DNA of 64,000 nt from Citrobacter freundii (GTDB lineage Bacteria; Pseudomonadota; Gammaproteobacteria; Enterobacterales; Enterobacteriaceae), in assembly GCF_011077955.1 (NCBI RefSeq), contig NZ_JAALBX010000003.1:186001-250000 (forward strand), in the 5' to 3' direction. Positions 1 to 9,697 of this stretch are shown piece after piece. Numbering within the stretch: the first letter of the stretch is position 1; each line of letters begins with the position of its first letter. A program made the translations under genes and the position numbers. The notes beneath the pieces are model-generated. The model saw only the letters and a program-made list of their open reading frames with translations, ran no database searches and had not been told where the DNA came from.

Positions 1-88
1 TTGGGAAGTCGTCTGATTTTGTCAGCGAAAGTAACGATGGGGTCGCCAGAACCCCGATTTTGACCTGCAAATACCGCCAGGAGCTGCT

Positions 89-2422
89 TTGGCCAATTCA
101 TCGCATACCACATCCTTGTTAACCGCCGCCCATTGGGGGCCGATGCGGGTAGAAACCGACGGAAAAACCGTCTTCTCATCCAAAAGCGCGCTTAATACGC
201 CGCACCACAACTCACTACAAACCGCCGTTCCCGATCAGGTGCACAGTAAAACCCGGGTGCGCTATCCGATGGCGCGTAAAGGCTTTCTGGCAAACCCGCA
301 ACGTCCTGAAGGCGTGCGCGGCGACGACGAGTATGTGCGTATCAGTTGGGATGAGGCGCTGACGTTGATTGACGCGCAGCATCGCCGCATTCGCGAAACC
401 TGGGGGCCGGCGGCGATTTTCGCCGGCTCTTACGGCTGGCGCTCCAACGGCGTGCTGCACAAAGCCGCGACGTTGTTGCAGCGTTATATGAGCCTCGCCG
501 GGGGCTACACCGGGCATATCGGAGATTACTCTACCGGCGCTGCGCAGGCGATTATGCCTTACGTGGTGGGAGGTAATGAGGTTTACCAGCAGCAGACCAG
601 TTGGCCGCTTATCCTTGAGCACAGCGATGTGGTGGTGCTCTGGAGCGCAAACCCGCTCAATACCTTGAAAATCGCCTGGAACGCCAGCGACGAGCAGGGC
701 ATCGGCTATTTTGAGGCGCTGAAAAACAGCGGCAAACGGCTGATCTGCATCGATCCGATGCGATCGGAAACCGTTACCTTCTTTGGTGACAACATGGAGT
801 GGATTGCGCCGCACATGGGCACCGATGTGGCGATGATGATGGGCATTGCCCATACGCTTTTGGAAAACGGCTGGCACGACAGCGCATTCCTGGCGCGCTG
901 TACCGAAGGGTTCGACCGCTTCGCCGCGTATTTGACCGGTGAACAGGACGGCGTCGTGAAATCCGCCGAGTGGGCCGCCCCCATTTGCGGCGTGCCGGCG
1001 CACACCCTGCGCGAACTGGCGCAGGTATTCAGCCAGAACCGCACCATGCTGATGGCGGGATGGGGCATGCAGCGCCAGCAATATGGCGAACAGAAGCACT
1101 GGATGCTGGTGACGCTTGCCGCGATGCTCGGTCAAATCGGCACGCCAGGCGGCGGATTCGGGCTTTCCTATCACTTCGCCAATGGCGGCAACCCGACGCG
1201 CCGCGCGGCGGTACTGGGTTCCATGCAGGGTTCGGTCAAAAACGGCATCGACGCGGTGGAGAAGATCCCGGTGGCGCGTATTGTGGAATCGCTGGAGCGC
1301 CCCGGTGAGGTTTATCAGCATAACGGCGAGGCACGGCGTTTCCCGGATATCCGCTTTATCTGGTGGGCGGGCGGCGGCAATTTTACCCATCATCAGGACA
1401 CGAACCGCCTGATTAAGGCCTGGCAAAAGCCGGAGCTGGTGGTGATTTCCGAGTGCTTCTGGACCGCCGCGGCGAAGCATGCCGATATTGTGCTGCCCAT
1501 TACCACCTCGTTTGAGCGCAACGATCTGACCATGACCGGCGATTACAGCAACCAGCACCTGGTGCCGATGAAGCAGGTCGTCGCCCCGCAGTATGAAGCG
1601 CGTAATGATTTTGACGTGTTCGCCGCACTGAGCGAACGTTGGGAATCCGGCGGCGGCGAGCGTTTCACTGAAGGAAAAAGCGAGCTTGAATGGCTGGCCG
1701 AGTTTTATGCCATGGCGCAACAGCGCGGCGCGGCCCAGCAGGTAACGCTGCCGCCATTTGAGGCATTCTGGGAGGCAAACCAGCTTATCGAAATGCCGGA
1801 AAGCCCGCAGAATGCCGAGTTCATTCGGTTTGCGGCGTTTCGCGCCGATCCGGCGGCTCATCCGTTGAAAACCGCGAGCGGTAAAATCGAAATCTTTTCG
1901 CAGCGTATTGCGGATTACGGCTATGCCGACTGCCCGGGGCATCCGAGCTGGCTTGCGCCGGACGAATGGCACGGCAATGCCGAACCGGGCCAGTTGCAAC
2001 TGCTTTCCGCCCATCCGGCGCATCGGTTACACAGCCAGCTTAACTACGCGCAGTTACGGGAGCAGTATGCGGTGGCCGGGCGCGAGCCGCTGACGCTTCA
2101 TCCGACAGATGCGCAGACGCGCGGCATTGCAACCGGCGATGTGGTGCGGGTATGGAACGGTCGTGGTCAGGTGCTCGCAGGCGCGGTGGTGGATGACGGG
2201 ATTAAACCTGGCGTTATCTGCCTGCATGAGGGGGCCTGGCCCGATCTTGATAAACAGGCAGGCGGCGTGTGCAAGCATGGCGCGGTCAACGTGCTCACCA
2301 AAGATATGCCCACTTCCCAGTTGGGTAATGGCTGCGCGGGCAACACCGCCCTGGCATGGGTGGAGAAATACCAGGGGCCGCCACTTACTGTGACGGCATT
2401 TGATCCGCCTGCCAGTGCATAA
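89..2422 (+). CDS. bisC: Biotin sulfoxide reductase BisC (molybdopterin enzyme)
   Basis: Cytoplasmic molybdenum enzyme of the DMSO-reductase family that reduces biotin-d-sulfoxide, and probably methionine sulfoxide, back to the thioether. The 777 residues equal the E. coli BisC length as I remember it and align end to end. The family's molybdenum-ligand serine is Ser148 in GDYSTG, after the conserved SYGWRSNG segment (114-121). The C-terminal molydopterin-binding domain occupies roughly residues 650-770. No Tat signal is present, which fits a cytosolic enzyme rather than the periplasmic TorA/DmsA relatives. The start is TTG, preceded by AGGAG at 79-83; no ATG in frame gives a better start. 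The 3' end overlaps the convergent yiaC by 38 bp. Family assignment is firm; substrate range is inferred. Confidence 0.95.
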   Translation: MANSSHTTSLLTAAHWGPMRVETDGKTVFSSKSALNTPHHNSLQTAVPDQVHSKTRVRYPMARKGFLANPQRPEGVRGDDEYVRISWDEALTLIDAQHRRIRETWGPAAIFAGSYGWRSNGVLHKAATLLQRYMSLAGGYTGHIGDYSTGAAQAIMPYVVGGNEVYQQQTSWPLILEHSDVVVLWSANPLNTLKIAWNASDEQGIGYFEALKNSGKRLICIDPMRSETVTFFGDNMEWIAPHMGTDVAMMMGIAHTLLENGWHDSAFLARCTEGFDRFAAYLTGEQDGVVKSAEWAAPICGVPAHTLRELAQVFSQNRTMLMAGWGMQRQQYGEQKHWMLVTLAAMLGQIGTPGGGFGLSYHFANGGNPTRRAAVLGSMQGSVKNGIDAVEKIPVARIVESLERPGEVYQHNGEARRFPDIRFIWWAGGGNFTHHQDTNRLIKAWQKPELVVISECFWTAAAKHADIVLPITTSFERNDLTMTGDYSNQHLVPMKQVVAPQYEARNDFDVFAALSERWESGGGERFTEGKSELEWLAEFYAMAQQRGAAQQVTLPPFEAFWEANQLIEMPESPQNAEFIRFAAFRADPAAHPLKTASGKIEIFSQRIADYGYADCPGHPSWLAPDEWHGNAEPGQLQLLSAHPAHRLHSQLNYAQLREQYAVAGREPLTLHPTDAQTRGIATGDVVRVWNGRGQVLAGAVVDDGIKPGVICLHEGAWPDLDKQAGGVCKHGAVNVLTKDMPTSQLGNGCAGNTALAWVEKYQGPPLTVTAFDPPASA

Positions 2423-2831
2423 TCCAGGTGGGATGCTGGGTCTCTTCCTGCCAGGCGCTGTCTTCAATACGAAAACCGTTGCGGTGATAGAAAGCCACCG
2501 CAGCGGTATTTTTCTGATACACCTCAAGACTTAACGCGGCGAAATGCCGCTTAGCTTCGCTGAGCAAGGCATGCCCGATGCCGCGCCCGGTCGCATGCTG
2601 CGCCACAAACAAAGCGCCGACAAATGACGCATTCATCACGCTGATAAATCCGAGTAAGCATTGGCCTTCAACATAGACCCAGGTGCGGGCGCCCGGCAGG
2701 TAACTGTCGCGCACGATGGGCAAACTTTGCCGCCAGTACTCCGGATCGATAAACGGGTGCGCGGCTGTTGTGCTGTCGAGCCATAGATCGAGCAGCGCAG
2801 GCAGATCGGCGGGCTGAACGTCGCGGATCAT
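2385..2831 (-). CDS. yiaC: GNAT N-acetyltransferase YiaC
   Basis: GNAT-fold acetyltransferase of 148 residues, similar along its length to E. coli YiaC, which has been reported as a protein lysine acetyltransferase. The acetyl-CoA loop reads [11 protein letters not shown] (near residues 83-93), followed by the family's LEVYQKN segment and the terminal ETQHPTWIM. The frame is open further upstream, but the start at 2831 (MIRDVQ) matches the family N-terminus and overlaps the tag stop as ATGA, so the two genes are translationally coupled. It converges on bisC with a 38-bp overlap. Confidence 0.9.
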   Translation of the reverse strand: MIRDVQPADLPALLDLWLDSTTAAHPFIDPEYWRQSLPIVRDSYLPGARTWVYVEGQCLLGFISVMNASFVGALFVAQHATGRGIGHALLSEAKRHFAALSLEVYQKNTAAVAFYHRNGFRIEDSAWQEETQHPTWIMHWQADQMPSQ

Positions 2832-3391
2832 TTCTGATTCCCCGGATGACTGATGCAACAGGTGATATGGTCGTTGACCAGTCCGCAGGCCTGCATAAAT
2901 GAATAGCACGTGGTGGAACCGACAAATTTAAAACCACGTTTTTTAAGCGCCTTTGACAGCGCATCCGACACAGGCGTGGTACTGGGTATATCGCTCATGA
3001 CGGCGGCCTGCGTTACCTGCGGCGTATGATTGACAAACGACCAGACGAATTCAGAGAAGGGTTCCCCGTTGGCTTCCATAGCAAGGTAGGCTTTGGCGTT
3101 ATTAATAATGGCGTCAATTTTGCCGCGATGGCGAATAATGCCCGTATCCTGAAGCAGAACCTCAACCTCGTCTGGTTGCATCCTGGCGACGGCAACCGGG
3201 TCAAATTGGTGAAAACAACGGCGATAGTTTTCGCGCTTTTTCAGCACCGTAATCCAGGAAAGCCCGGCCTGTTGTCCTTCAAGGCAGATCATCTCAAACA
3301 GTTTTTGCCCGTCTTTTTGTGTGACGCCCCACTCGTTATCGTGATATTCCAGATAAAGTGGGTCCTGGGTCACCCATCCACAACGCTGCAT
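2828..3391 (-). CDS. tag: 3-methyladenine DNA glycosylase I
   Basis: Constitutive base-excision repair glycosylase that removes 3-methyladenine from alkylated DNA. It has 187 residues, the usual length. The zinc ligands of the family are visible as Cys4, His17, His175 and Cys179, and Glu38 sits in the substrate pocket motif CLEGQQAGLSW. The start is supported by GAAGGA about six bases upstream of the ATG. It is the first gene of a tag-yiaC operon with a 4-bp ATGA overlap, as in E. coli. Confidence 0.96.
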   Translation of the reverse strand: MQRCGWVTQDPLYLEYHDNEWGVTQKDGQKLFEMICLEGQQAGLSWITVLKKRENYRRCFHQFDPVAVARMQPDEVEVLLQDTGIIRHRGKIDAIINNAKAYLAMEANGEPFSEFVWSFVNHTPQVTQAAVMSDIPSTTPVSDALSKALKKRGFKFVGSTTCYSFMQACGLVNDHITCCISHPGNQK

Positions 3392-3649
3392 AAAATATCC
3401 TTCTTTTTGTATAACCCTACTTGACGTCTGAGTTATATCGAGACAATAGTTTATTCAGGGTCATACCCGTCTTAATTCCAGTTGCAGATGCGTTAGCTGC
3501 TCTCGTTCTCCCCCGTCATTTACTCATGTAAGCGCCTGGGGACTCCCGCTTGCCGCCTTTTTGCAACTCGAATTATTTTGGGTAATTACCCTACACTCAG
3601 GCACAAAAAATAAAAAATGCCGGAATTTGGCTCTTTATGGAGTCGCATA

Positions 3650-4360
3650 ATGATGACAACTTTAGGTAGTGGCTGCCGCATCCTAAGTGGAGCGGCGATT
3701 TTTGCGAGTTGTATTTATTCACAAGGTGCTTTCGCCTGGCAGCAAGAATATAGCGTTGATGACCCACAAAGTAATACATTTGCGCGCTATACCTGGGACA
3801 GCGATCACCAACCCGACTATAACGATATTCTGACGGAACGCCTTAACGCGCCGCTGGATATGTCCTATTCGTCGGGTTTTAATCTGATTACCTCTTCGCA
3901 AAATACGTTCACGCAACCGTCAACGTTGGGTGTGGGGCTTGCGATCCCGGTACATGAAAAAATCACTACCGGCCCGGTTGCTTCCTGGCACTGGGACGGC
4001 AGCAACACGTCTATGTTCAATGACTATGGCGATAGCATGACGCATCAGGGTGGCGGCGACCAGCTCTGGCACGCCAGCGTCAGTACGTTGGGCTGGCGCG
4101 TGGATTCATCTTTCGGCAAAGTCCGGCCCTGGGCGCAGGTCAGCTATAACCAACAATTCGGCGATAACGTCTGGAAAGCCCAGTCAGGGATGCATGCCGT
4201 GTCTGCGTCTAATCAATATGGCAACTGGATGGACGTTACCGTCGGTGCCGACATGCCGCTTAATAAAAATCTGGCGGCCTACGCGTCGTTTTCCCAGGCG
4301 GAAGGGATGATGGAAGGGGATATGACTTCCTATAACTTAGGTTTTAACGCTCGTTTTTAA
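3650..4360 (+). CDS. yhjY: YhjY-like exported beta-barrel protein
   Basis: Homologue of E. coli YhjY, an uncharacterised outer-membrane autotransporter-barrel-like protein. From the ATG at 3650 it has 236 residues, beginning with a signal peptide of about 29 residues that ends SQGAFA before WQQEY. The mature part has alternating hydrophobic and polar strands and ends in ARF, a terminal aromatic typical of outer-membrane barrels. An earlier in-frame ATG at 3617 exists, but GGAG at 3639-3642 is correctly spaced for 3650. In E. coli too it lies between tag and yhjX. Function is unknown; the barrel prediction is inference from sequence pattern. Confidence 0.82.
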   Translation: MMTTLGSGCRILSGAAIFASCIYSQGAFAWQQEYSVDDPQSNTFARYTWDSDHQPDYNDILTERLNAPLDMSYSSGFNLITSSQNTFTQPSTLGVGLAIPVHEKITTGPVASWHWDGSNTSMFNDYGDSMTHQGGGDQLWHASVSTLGWRVDSSFGKVRPWAQVSYNQQFGDNVWKAQSGMHAVSASNQYGNWMDVTVGADMPLNKNLAAYASFSQAEGMMEGDMTSYNLGFNARF

Positions 4361-4402
4361 CCTGGCGGTAGTTTCCAGAATCGAGTCGGGAATGGAATTC
4401 AA

Positions 4403-4464
4403 GGCGTTTCATTCCTCTCTCGCGGCAGTTCATTCCCGTATCATGGCACTTCATGGCGTTTCAC
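4403..4464 (+). promoter_or_regulatory. Array of YpdB-like direct repeats upstream of yhjX
   Basis: Four near-identical decamers lie upstream of yhjX: GGCGTTTCAT (4403-4412), GGCAGTTCAT (4424-4433), GGCACTTCAT (4445-4454) and GGCGTTTCAC (4455-4464). The first three are exactly 21 bp apart, each pair separated by 11 bases. This matches the known E. coli YpdB target at yhjX, two GGCATTTCAT copies separated by 11 bases. The site implies control of yhjX by the pyruvate-responsive YpdA/YpdB two-component system, whose genes are not in this window. Confidence 0.85.
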
Positions 4465-4534
4465 CCCCTCGTTTGAAGGGTTTTCGATAGGCTTACAGGC
4501 AGATAACTTTCCCTTTCTGGATGAGATAACTGCC

Positions 4535-5734
4535 ATGAACGCTCAACAAAATCGTACCCGTTGGCTTACCCTCTTCGGCACCATTGTGACTCAGTTTGCG
4601 CTGGGTTCGGTCTACACCTGGAGTTTGTTTAATAGCGCGCTCTCTGAAAAGCTGGATGTTCCCATAAGCCAGGTGGCGTTTTCCTTTGGTCTGTTAAGCC
4701 TGGGGCTTGCGCTTTCGTCGTCAGTCGCCGGGAAATTGCAGGAGCGCTTTGGCGTGCGCCGCGTCACCATCGCCTCCGGTCTGCTGCTGGGGCTTGGGTT
4801 TTTCCTGACCGCCCACTCCAGTAACCTGATGATGCTATGGCTGAGCGCCGGGGTTCTGGTGGGACTCGCCGACGGCGCAGGCTATTTGCTGACGCTTTCC
4901 AACTGCGTGAAATGGTTCCCGGAGCGTAAGGGGCTGATTTCCGCGCTCTCTATCGGCGCCTATGGCCTTGGCAGCCTGGGATTCAAATTTATCGACAGTC
5001 ACCTGCTGGCAAGCGTAGGTCTGGAACATACGTTTATTATCTGGGGAGCGATTGCCATGGTGATGGTGGTCTTCGGCGCGACGCTGATGACCGACGCGCC
5101 AAACCAGCCGGTTCAATCGGTAAACGGCGTTACCAGCAACGACTTCACGCTTGCGGAATCGATGCGTAAACCGCAGTACTGGATGCTGGCGATGATGTTT
5201 CTCACAGCCTGCATGAGCGGCCTGTATGTGATTGGCGTGGCGAAAGATATCGCACAAAACATGGTGAAACTCGATGTGGCGTCCGCCGCTAATGCCGTCA
5301 CGGTGATTTCTATCGCAAACCTTAGCGGGCGTCTGGTGCTTGGCATTCTGTCGGATAAAATGTCGCGGATTCGCGTGATTACCCTGGGCCAGATCGTGTC
5401 GCTGGTGGGGATGGCGGCGCTGCTGTTCGCACCGCTCAATGAGATGACTTTCTTCGCCGCCATTGCCTGCGTCGCCTTTAATTTCGGCGGCACCATCACG
5501 GTTTATCCGTCGCTGGTCAGTGAATTCTTTGGACTGAACAATCTGGCCAAAAACTACGGCGTGATTTATCTCGGCTTCGGGATTGGCAGCATCTGCGGCT
5601 CTGCCATTGCCTCGCTGTTCGGCGGTTTTTACATCACCTTCTGCGTTATCTTCGCGCTGCTGATTGTTTCGCTGGCTCTGTCCACAACTATCCGTCAACC
5701 GCAACGTCAGAGCCTTAAACACGCCCACGCTTAA
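4535..5734 (+). CDS. yhjX: Major facilitator transporter YhjX (pyruvate-induced)
   Basis: Inner-membrane transporter of the major facilitator superfamily, oxalate/formate antiporter group, with 399 residues and 12 predicted membrane segments. E. coli YhjX is the main target of YpdA/YpdB and has been linked to pyruvate uptake; the substrate here is inferred from that. The loop between helices 2 and 3 carries a GKLQERFGVRR version of the MFS motif A (near residues 68-78). The ATG is preceded by GGATGAG. The gene stands alone between the repeat array and a terminator, consistent with single-gene regulation. Confidence 0.93.
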   Translation: MNAQQNRTRWLTLFGTIVTQFALGSVYTWSLFNSALSEKLDVPISQVAFSFGLLSLGLALSSSVAGKLQERFGVRRVTIASGLLLGLGFFLTAHSSNLMMLWLSAGVLVGLADGAGYLLTLSNCVKWFPERKGLISALSIGAYGLGSLGFKFIDSHLLASVGLEHTFIIWGAIAMVMVVFGATLMTDAPNQPVQSVNGVTSNDFTLAESMRKPQYWMLAMMFLTACMSGLYVIGVAKDIAQNMVKLDVASAANAVTVISIANLSGRLVLGILSDKMSRIRVITLGQIVSLVGMAALLFAPLNEMTFFAAIACVAFNFGGTITVYPSLVSEFFGLNNLAKNYGVIYLGFGIGSICGSAIASLFGGFYITFCVIFALLIVSLALSTTIRQPQRQSLKHAHA

Positions 5735-5750
5735 GCCGTTTCCTTTCCTG

Positions 5751-5783
5751 AGCCGCGCGTCGAGAGAAGGGCGGCTTTTTTTG
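5751..5783 (+). terminator. Rho-independent terminator after yhjX
   Basis: AGCCGC (5751-5756) pairs with GCGGCT (5771-5776) and is followed by a run of seven T residues. It lies 17 bp after the yhjX stop. Confidence 0.75.
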
Positions 5784-6023
5784 TTTTCCCCGGTTCCCTC
5801 AATTAAGGCCTCTGGTTGCAAAATATTTCATTCTGCGGATTTAGTAGCAATATTTTGTAAATTAAGTGACTGGATGCTAACTGCGTACAACTTTTGCCTG
5901 TCGTTATGGTCTACTAGCCGCGCTCACCAGGAAGACTGACTGTTCTCTGGTGCGTTGTTGCTTATTAGAACTCTGTATCCGTAGACGGGTCAGAGATATT
6001 TGTACCTGTTCCAGGGGCTTTGC

Positions 6024-7703
6024 ATGAAATACCTGAATTCGATGACGCATCAGAAGCTAAGTATTCTGATCGCGGTTTACATCGGCCTGTTTTTAAACTG
6101 CGCGGTATTTATCCGTCGCTTTGATGGATACGCTCAAGATTTTACGGCCATAAAAGGAATTTCAGCCGTTGTAGAGTTGGTCGGCACAGTACTAGTGACC
6201 TTTTTTCTGTTGCGCATTCTGTCGCTGCTCGGGCGACGCGCCTGGAAAGTGCTTACCACGCTTGTGGTTTTGTTTTCATCTGCCGCCAGCTACTACATGA
6301 CGTTTCTGAACGTCGTCATCGGGTACGGTATTATCGCCTCGGTCATGACCACCGATATCGACTTGTCCAAAGAAGTGGTTGGCTGGGGATTTTTCGTCTG
6401 GATGGCGCTTGTCAGCGCGGTCCCGTTATGGCTCATCTGGTTTAACCGTTGCAACGATACGCTGTGGAAGCAGCTCACCACCCGCGGCGTGCGCCTGCGT
6501 AGCGCTGGGGTTGTTATTATGGCGGGTCTGCTGGTGTGGGGCCCGATTCGTCTGCTTGAAGTGCAGCAAAAACGCGTTGAGCGTAGTTCTGGCATCGATA
6601 TGCCGAGCTATGGCGGCGTGGTGGCGAACTCGTATCTGCCCTCTAACTGGTTGTCGGCGCTGGGGCTTTATGCCTGGGCGCAGGTCGATGAATCTAACGA
6701 CAATAAATCTCTGATTAACCCGGCAAAGAAGTTCGACTATAAAGCGCCAGCCGATCTTGATGACACCTATATGGTGTTTATCATTGGCGAAACCACCCGC
6801 TGGGACCATATGGGCATGTTGGGTTATGGGCGCGATACCACGCCGAAACTCGCCAAAGAAAAAAACCTGGTCGCCTTCCGGGGTTATTCCTGCGATACCG
6901 CAACCAAACTCTCTCTGCGCTGTATGTTTGTGCGTGAAGGCGGCGTGGAAGATAACCCGCAACGCACGCTAAAAGAACAAAACGTCTTCGCCGTGTTAAA
7001 GCAGTTGGGCTTTAGCGCGGATGTCCTCGCTATGCAAAGCGAGCTGTGGTTTTACAGCAATACCATGGCGGACAACATTGCCTATCGCGAACAAATCGGC
7101 GCAGAGCCGCGTAACCGTGGCAAGCAGGTAGATGACATGTTGCTGCTGGAAGAGATGAAAAATTCCCTTTCCCAGCACCCGAACGGCAAGCACATGATCA
7201 TTTTGCATACCAAAGGCTCGCATTATAACTACGTTCAGCGTTACACCCGTGACTTCGCCAAATTCCAGCCGGAGTGCATGAGTATTGAGCAAAAATGCAG
7301 TAAGCAGAAACTGATTAATGCCTTCGATAATACCGTGCTTTACGTCGACAGCTTTATTGATGACGTTATCGACCAGTTGCGTGATAAAAAAGCGATTGTG
7401 TTCTATGCCGCCGATCACGGTGAATCCATTAACGAGAAAGAACACTTACACGGTACGCCGCGTAATATCGCGCCGCCGGAGCAATTCCGCGTGCCGATGA
7501 TGGTGTGGATGTCAGATAAATATCTGGCAAACCCGGATCATCAACGTTCTTTCCAGCACTTAAAAGAGCAGGCCGCCATGAAAGTGCCGCGCCATCATGT
7601 GGAGCTGTATGACACGATTATGGGCTGCCTGGGTTACACCTCGCCGAACGGCGGGATCGACCAGAATAAAAACTGGTGCAACGTACCGCTAGCGGCAAAA
7701 TAA
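6024..7703 (+). CDS. eptB: Kdo2-lipid A phosphoethanolamine 7''-transferase EptB
   Basis: Inner-membrane enzyme that transfers phosphoethanolamine from phosphatidylethanolamine to the outer Kdo sugar of lipopolysaccharide on the periplasmic side. From the ATG at 6024 it has 559 residues, near the E. coli length. Five hydrophobic segments occupy about residues 12-180, then the periplasmic sulfatase-like domain. Thr257 in GETTRWDH is the expected phosphoethanolamine-accepting nucleophile, and AADHGESINE carries metal-binding residues. An in-frame ATG at 6000 would add eight residues not found in the E. coli protein, so 6024 is preferred. In E. coli the gene is under sigma-E and the sRNA MgrR; I could not confirm either site here. 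Confidence 0.95.
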   Translation: MKYLNSMTHQKLSILIAVYIGLFLNCAVFIRRFDGYAQDFTAIKGISAVVELVGTVLVTFFLLRILSLLGRRAWKVLTTLVVLFSSAASYYMTFLNVVIGYGIIASVMTTDIDLSKEVVGWGFFVWMALVSAVPLWLIWFNRCNDTLWKQLTTRGVRLRSAGVVIMAGLLVWGPIRLLEVQQKRVERSSGIDMPSYGGVVANSYLPSNWLSALGLYAWAQVDESNDNKSLINPAKKFDYKAPADLDDTYMVFIIGETTRWDHMGMLGYGRDTTPKLAKEKNLVAFRGYSCDTATKLSLRCMFVREGGVEDNPQRTLKEQNVFAVLKQLGFSADVLAMQSELWFYSNTMADNIAYREQIGAEPRNRGKQVDDMLLLEEMKNSLSQHPNGKHMIILHTKGSHYNYVQRYTRDFAKFQPECMSIEQKCSKQKLINAFDNTVLYVDSFIDDVIDQLRDKKAIVFYAADHGESINEKEHLHGTPRNIAPPEQFRVPMMVWMSDKYLANPDHQRSFQHLKEQAAMKVPRHHVELYDTIMGCLGYTSPNGGIDQNKNWCNVPLAAK

Positions 7704-7751
7704 TCGCTGCTGGAATTTCAGTCGATCGGATGGCTTTTTTTCATTAAGGGA

Positions 7752-7780
7752 TTGACGTCCGGGGGGCGCGGAAGTAAGAT
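7752..7780 (+). promoter_or_regulatory. proK promoter
   Basis: TTGACG (7752-7757) and TAAGAT (7775-7780) are separated by 17 bp and followed by a GC-rich stretch GCGCCCC. That discriminator is typical of stable-RNA promoters subject to stringent control. The tRNA begins 14 bp after the -10 box. Confidence 0.75.
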
Positions 7781-7793
7781 GCGCCCCGCAATT

Positions 7794-7870
<77 letters not shown>

Positions 7871-7878
7871 AATTCGAA

Positions 7879-7906
7879 AACCCGCAGTGAAAACTGCGGG
7901 TTTTTT
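7879..7906 (+). terminator. Terminator after proK
   Basis: AACCCGCAG and CTGCGGGTT form a stem around loop TGAAAA, followed by TTTT. It starts nine bases after the tRNA CCA. Confidence 0.85.
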
Positions 7907-8010
7907 ACATTCTGGCACCTGTGAGGATTAGTACCTCCGGGGGCAGGGGGGGCGAGTCGAGCGCAGCGAGACAACGTTGCTTCGCAACGGCCCAAAGGCG
8001 AGGCGCGACG

Positions 8011-8043
8011 CGGTGAGTCCTCCTCTGGCACCGACCAAATTTA
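8011..8043 (+). repeat. Degenerate duplicate of the proK 3' end
   Basis: The bases CACCGACCAAATT at 8029-8041 repeat the acceptor-stem end, CCA and first downstream bases of proK (7862-7874), with CCTCT just before in both copies. The shared order continues: a terminator-type hairpin, then CATTCTGGC and GAGGATT. The two copies are 167 bp apart. The second copy has no 5' tRNA half and cannot fold as a tRNA, so it is a remnant of duplication or of recombination at the tRNA end. Confidence 0.7.
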
Positions 8044-8073
8044 AAAAAGCCCAACCACAAGGTTGGGCTTTTT
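8044..8073. terminator. Bidirectional terminator between the proK repeat and the GGDEF gene
   Basis: AAAGCCCAACC (8046-8056) pairs over 11 bp with GGTTGGGCTTT (8061-8071) around loop ACAA. Both strands have a T run, so it can end the minus-strand cyclase transcript as well as read-through from proK. Confidence 0.85.
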
Positions 8074-8095
8074 GCATTCTGGCGACTGCGAGGAT

Positions 8096-9697
8096 TTATC
8101 CCTCTTCGTCATCCGTCTCTGATGCGTATGACGCCCGGTTGCGCCCCTGTTTCTTTGACTGGTACAAGGCACGGTCAGCGCCGTGGATCAACGTCGCTAC
8201 GTCCTGTTCAGCGCCGCTGCCTGTCACGCAATAGCAACCTGCGCTAATGGTCACAATAGGTTCAGCGTTCTCTGTCGCTGGGTGCGGTATTTTTTTATCG
8301 CTAACCATGCGCACCGCACGCCACGCTACCCTGTATGCATCTTCAGCAGAGGTGTTCGGCAGAATAATCGCGAACTCTTCGCCGCCGTAGCGGGCCACAA
8401 CATCATCGGAACGCCGCGCGGCCATTTCCAGTACATTCCCGGTAATGCGCAGGCAGGCATCGCCGGCTACGTGGCCGCAGGCATCGTTGTAACGTTTAAA
8501 ATAATCAATATCGAGCAGGATAAGCGAAACGGGTTTTTGGGTGAGCGCCGAATCAGCCAGCGCCTGCTGTAAAGTCGCATCAAATTTTCTGCGATTGGCA
8601 AGGCCCGTAAGGCCATCCACCATGGCCATGGTCTGAAGGGTATGGTTAATCTTTACCAAATCATCTCTCAGATGAAACATTTCGAGCTGATCGTCGATAT
8701 TGATGCGCACCTGTCTGAACAAAACGCGTCCCATCACCAGTAGCCCAATAAGCAGCAGCGCGTTGATAAGCCAGTCGATCAGGTTCGCTTCCACCCAGTG
8801 GCGGCGCAGCTCAGCGCGATCAAAACCGGCGACCACCACCAGCGGGTAGCTGGCAATCCGGGCGAAACCATAAACTCTGACGATGCCATCAATAGCCGAC
8901 AGCCATGTGCTGCTCCCCTGATCAACCCGCACCAGCTCCCGTTTAAACAGGGGGCTGTATGAGAAATTGCGGTTAATCACCGCATCGGTGTAAGGCCGAA
9001 CATAAAGGGCCGTGCCATCCAGTAATAGCAACGCGAGCAGGTCCCGATCGCCCATTTCAAAGTAGTCATAAAACTTCTTAAAGTAGTCCAGTTTTATGGT
9101 GGCAAGGATAAGGCCTGAAAACGCGCCGTCAGGATCGTTAAGGCGCATGGAGACCGGAATAATCCATTCACCGGTGACCCGGCTGCGAATAAGTCGACCA
9201 ATATGGATGCCGGTCTGTTTATTCCGCTGATGGTAATTAAAATATTCGCGGTCTGAATAATTAATGTCAGGCGGGACATAATTAAAGGATGTACTGCGTC
9301 TGTTCCCCTGGGCGTCAAAGATAGACAGGCCATGCAACTGAGGAAGCCTGTCTTTTAAATCGGTAAGCAGGTAATTATATCTTTCATTCGGCGTATCGTT
9401 ACCTACGGTGCGTCTTATCTGTTGCAATGCCAGATCGGTCTGCAAAAACGTATCTTCAGCCTGCCGGGCCTGGGAAATGGACAGGTTAATGGCTTCGCTT
9501 TCTGCGTCTTTAACGGTTCGCTCCCAGGAACGCAAAAGCGAGAGAATATTTGCCGCGATGCTGCCCACCAGTAGGCAGGTAAGAAAAATCGTCAGTGTTC
9601 TGCCAAGCGACGTTTCGAGCGCCAGGGTCTTGCATATACGTTGCCGAAAAGACAAATCACAGCTCCTGTTGAAATTCTCCTTCTTAAGCTTACCCAT
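8096..9697 (-). CDS. Membrane-bound diguanylate cyclase with Cache-type sensor
   Basis: Synthesises cyclic di-GMP from two GTP. From the ATG at 9697 it has 533 residues. A membrane segment near residues 26-50 is followed by a periplasmic region of about 230 residues resembling a dCACHE ligand-binding domain (PPDINYSDREYF, RVTGEWIIPVSMRL), a second membrane segment near 275-300, and a C-terminal GGDEF domain. The active site reads RYGGEEF. The inhibitory site RSDD lies five residues before it, so product feedback is expected. No EAL domain follows. The frame opens 16 codons earlier and no strong ribosome site settles the start. E. coli K-12 has no gene here, so this is accessory relative to it. 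The sensed ligand is unknown. Confidence 0.88.
   Translation of the reverse strand: MGKLKKENFNRSCDLSFRQRICKTLALETSLGRTLTIFLTCLLVGSIAANILSLLRSWERTVKDAESEAINLSISQARQAEDTFLQTDLALQQIRRTVGNDTPNERYNYLLTDLKDRLPQLHGLSIFDAQGNRRSTSFNYVPPDINYSDREYFNYHQRNKQTGIHIGRLIRSRVTGEWIIPVSMRLNDPDGAFSGLILATIKLDYFKKFYDYFEMGDRDLLALLLLDGTALYVRPYTDAVINRNFSYSPLFKRELVRVDQGSSTWLSAIDGIVRVYGFARIASYPLVVVAGFDRAELRRHWVEANLIDWLINALLLIGLLVMGRVLFRQVRINIDDQLEMFHLRDDLVKINHTLQTMAMVDGLTGLANRRKFDATLQQALADSALTQKPVSLILLDIDYFKRYNDACGHVAGDACLRITGNVLEMAARRSDDVVARYGGEEFAIILPNTSAEDAYRVAWRAVRMVSDKKIPHPATENAEPIVTISAGCYCVTGSGAEQDVATLIHGADRALYQSKKQGRNRASYASETDDEEG

Noticed and set aside
1-88. A GGGGT/ACCCC hairpin before bisC as a terminator of an upstream gene
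   Set aside because: Only a 5-bp stem with a short T run, and the upstream gene is outside the window, so it cannot be judged.
215-2023. A 602-codon open frame antisense to bisC
   Set aside because: It lies wholly inside bisC, has an unusual His/Arg-rich composition, no ribosome site and no family resemblance. It is a by-product of GC-rich third positions.
4835-5821. A 328-codon open frame antisense to yhjX
   Set aside because: Hydrophilic mirror of a membrane protein, no start signal, no family.
8029-8041. A second tRNA gene after proK
   Set aside because: Only the 3' end is repeated. No matching 5' acceptor strand, D-arm or anticodon arm can be found upstream.
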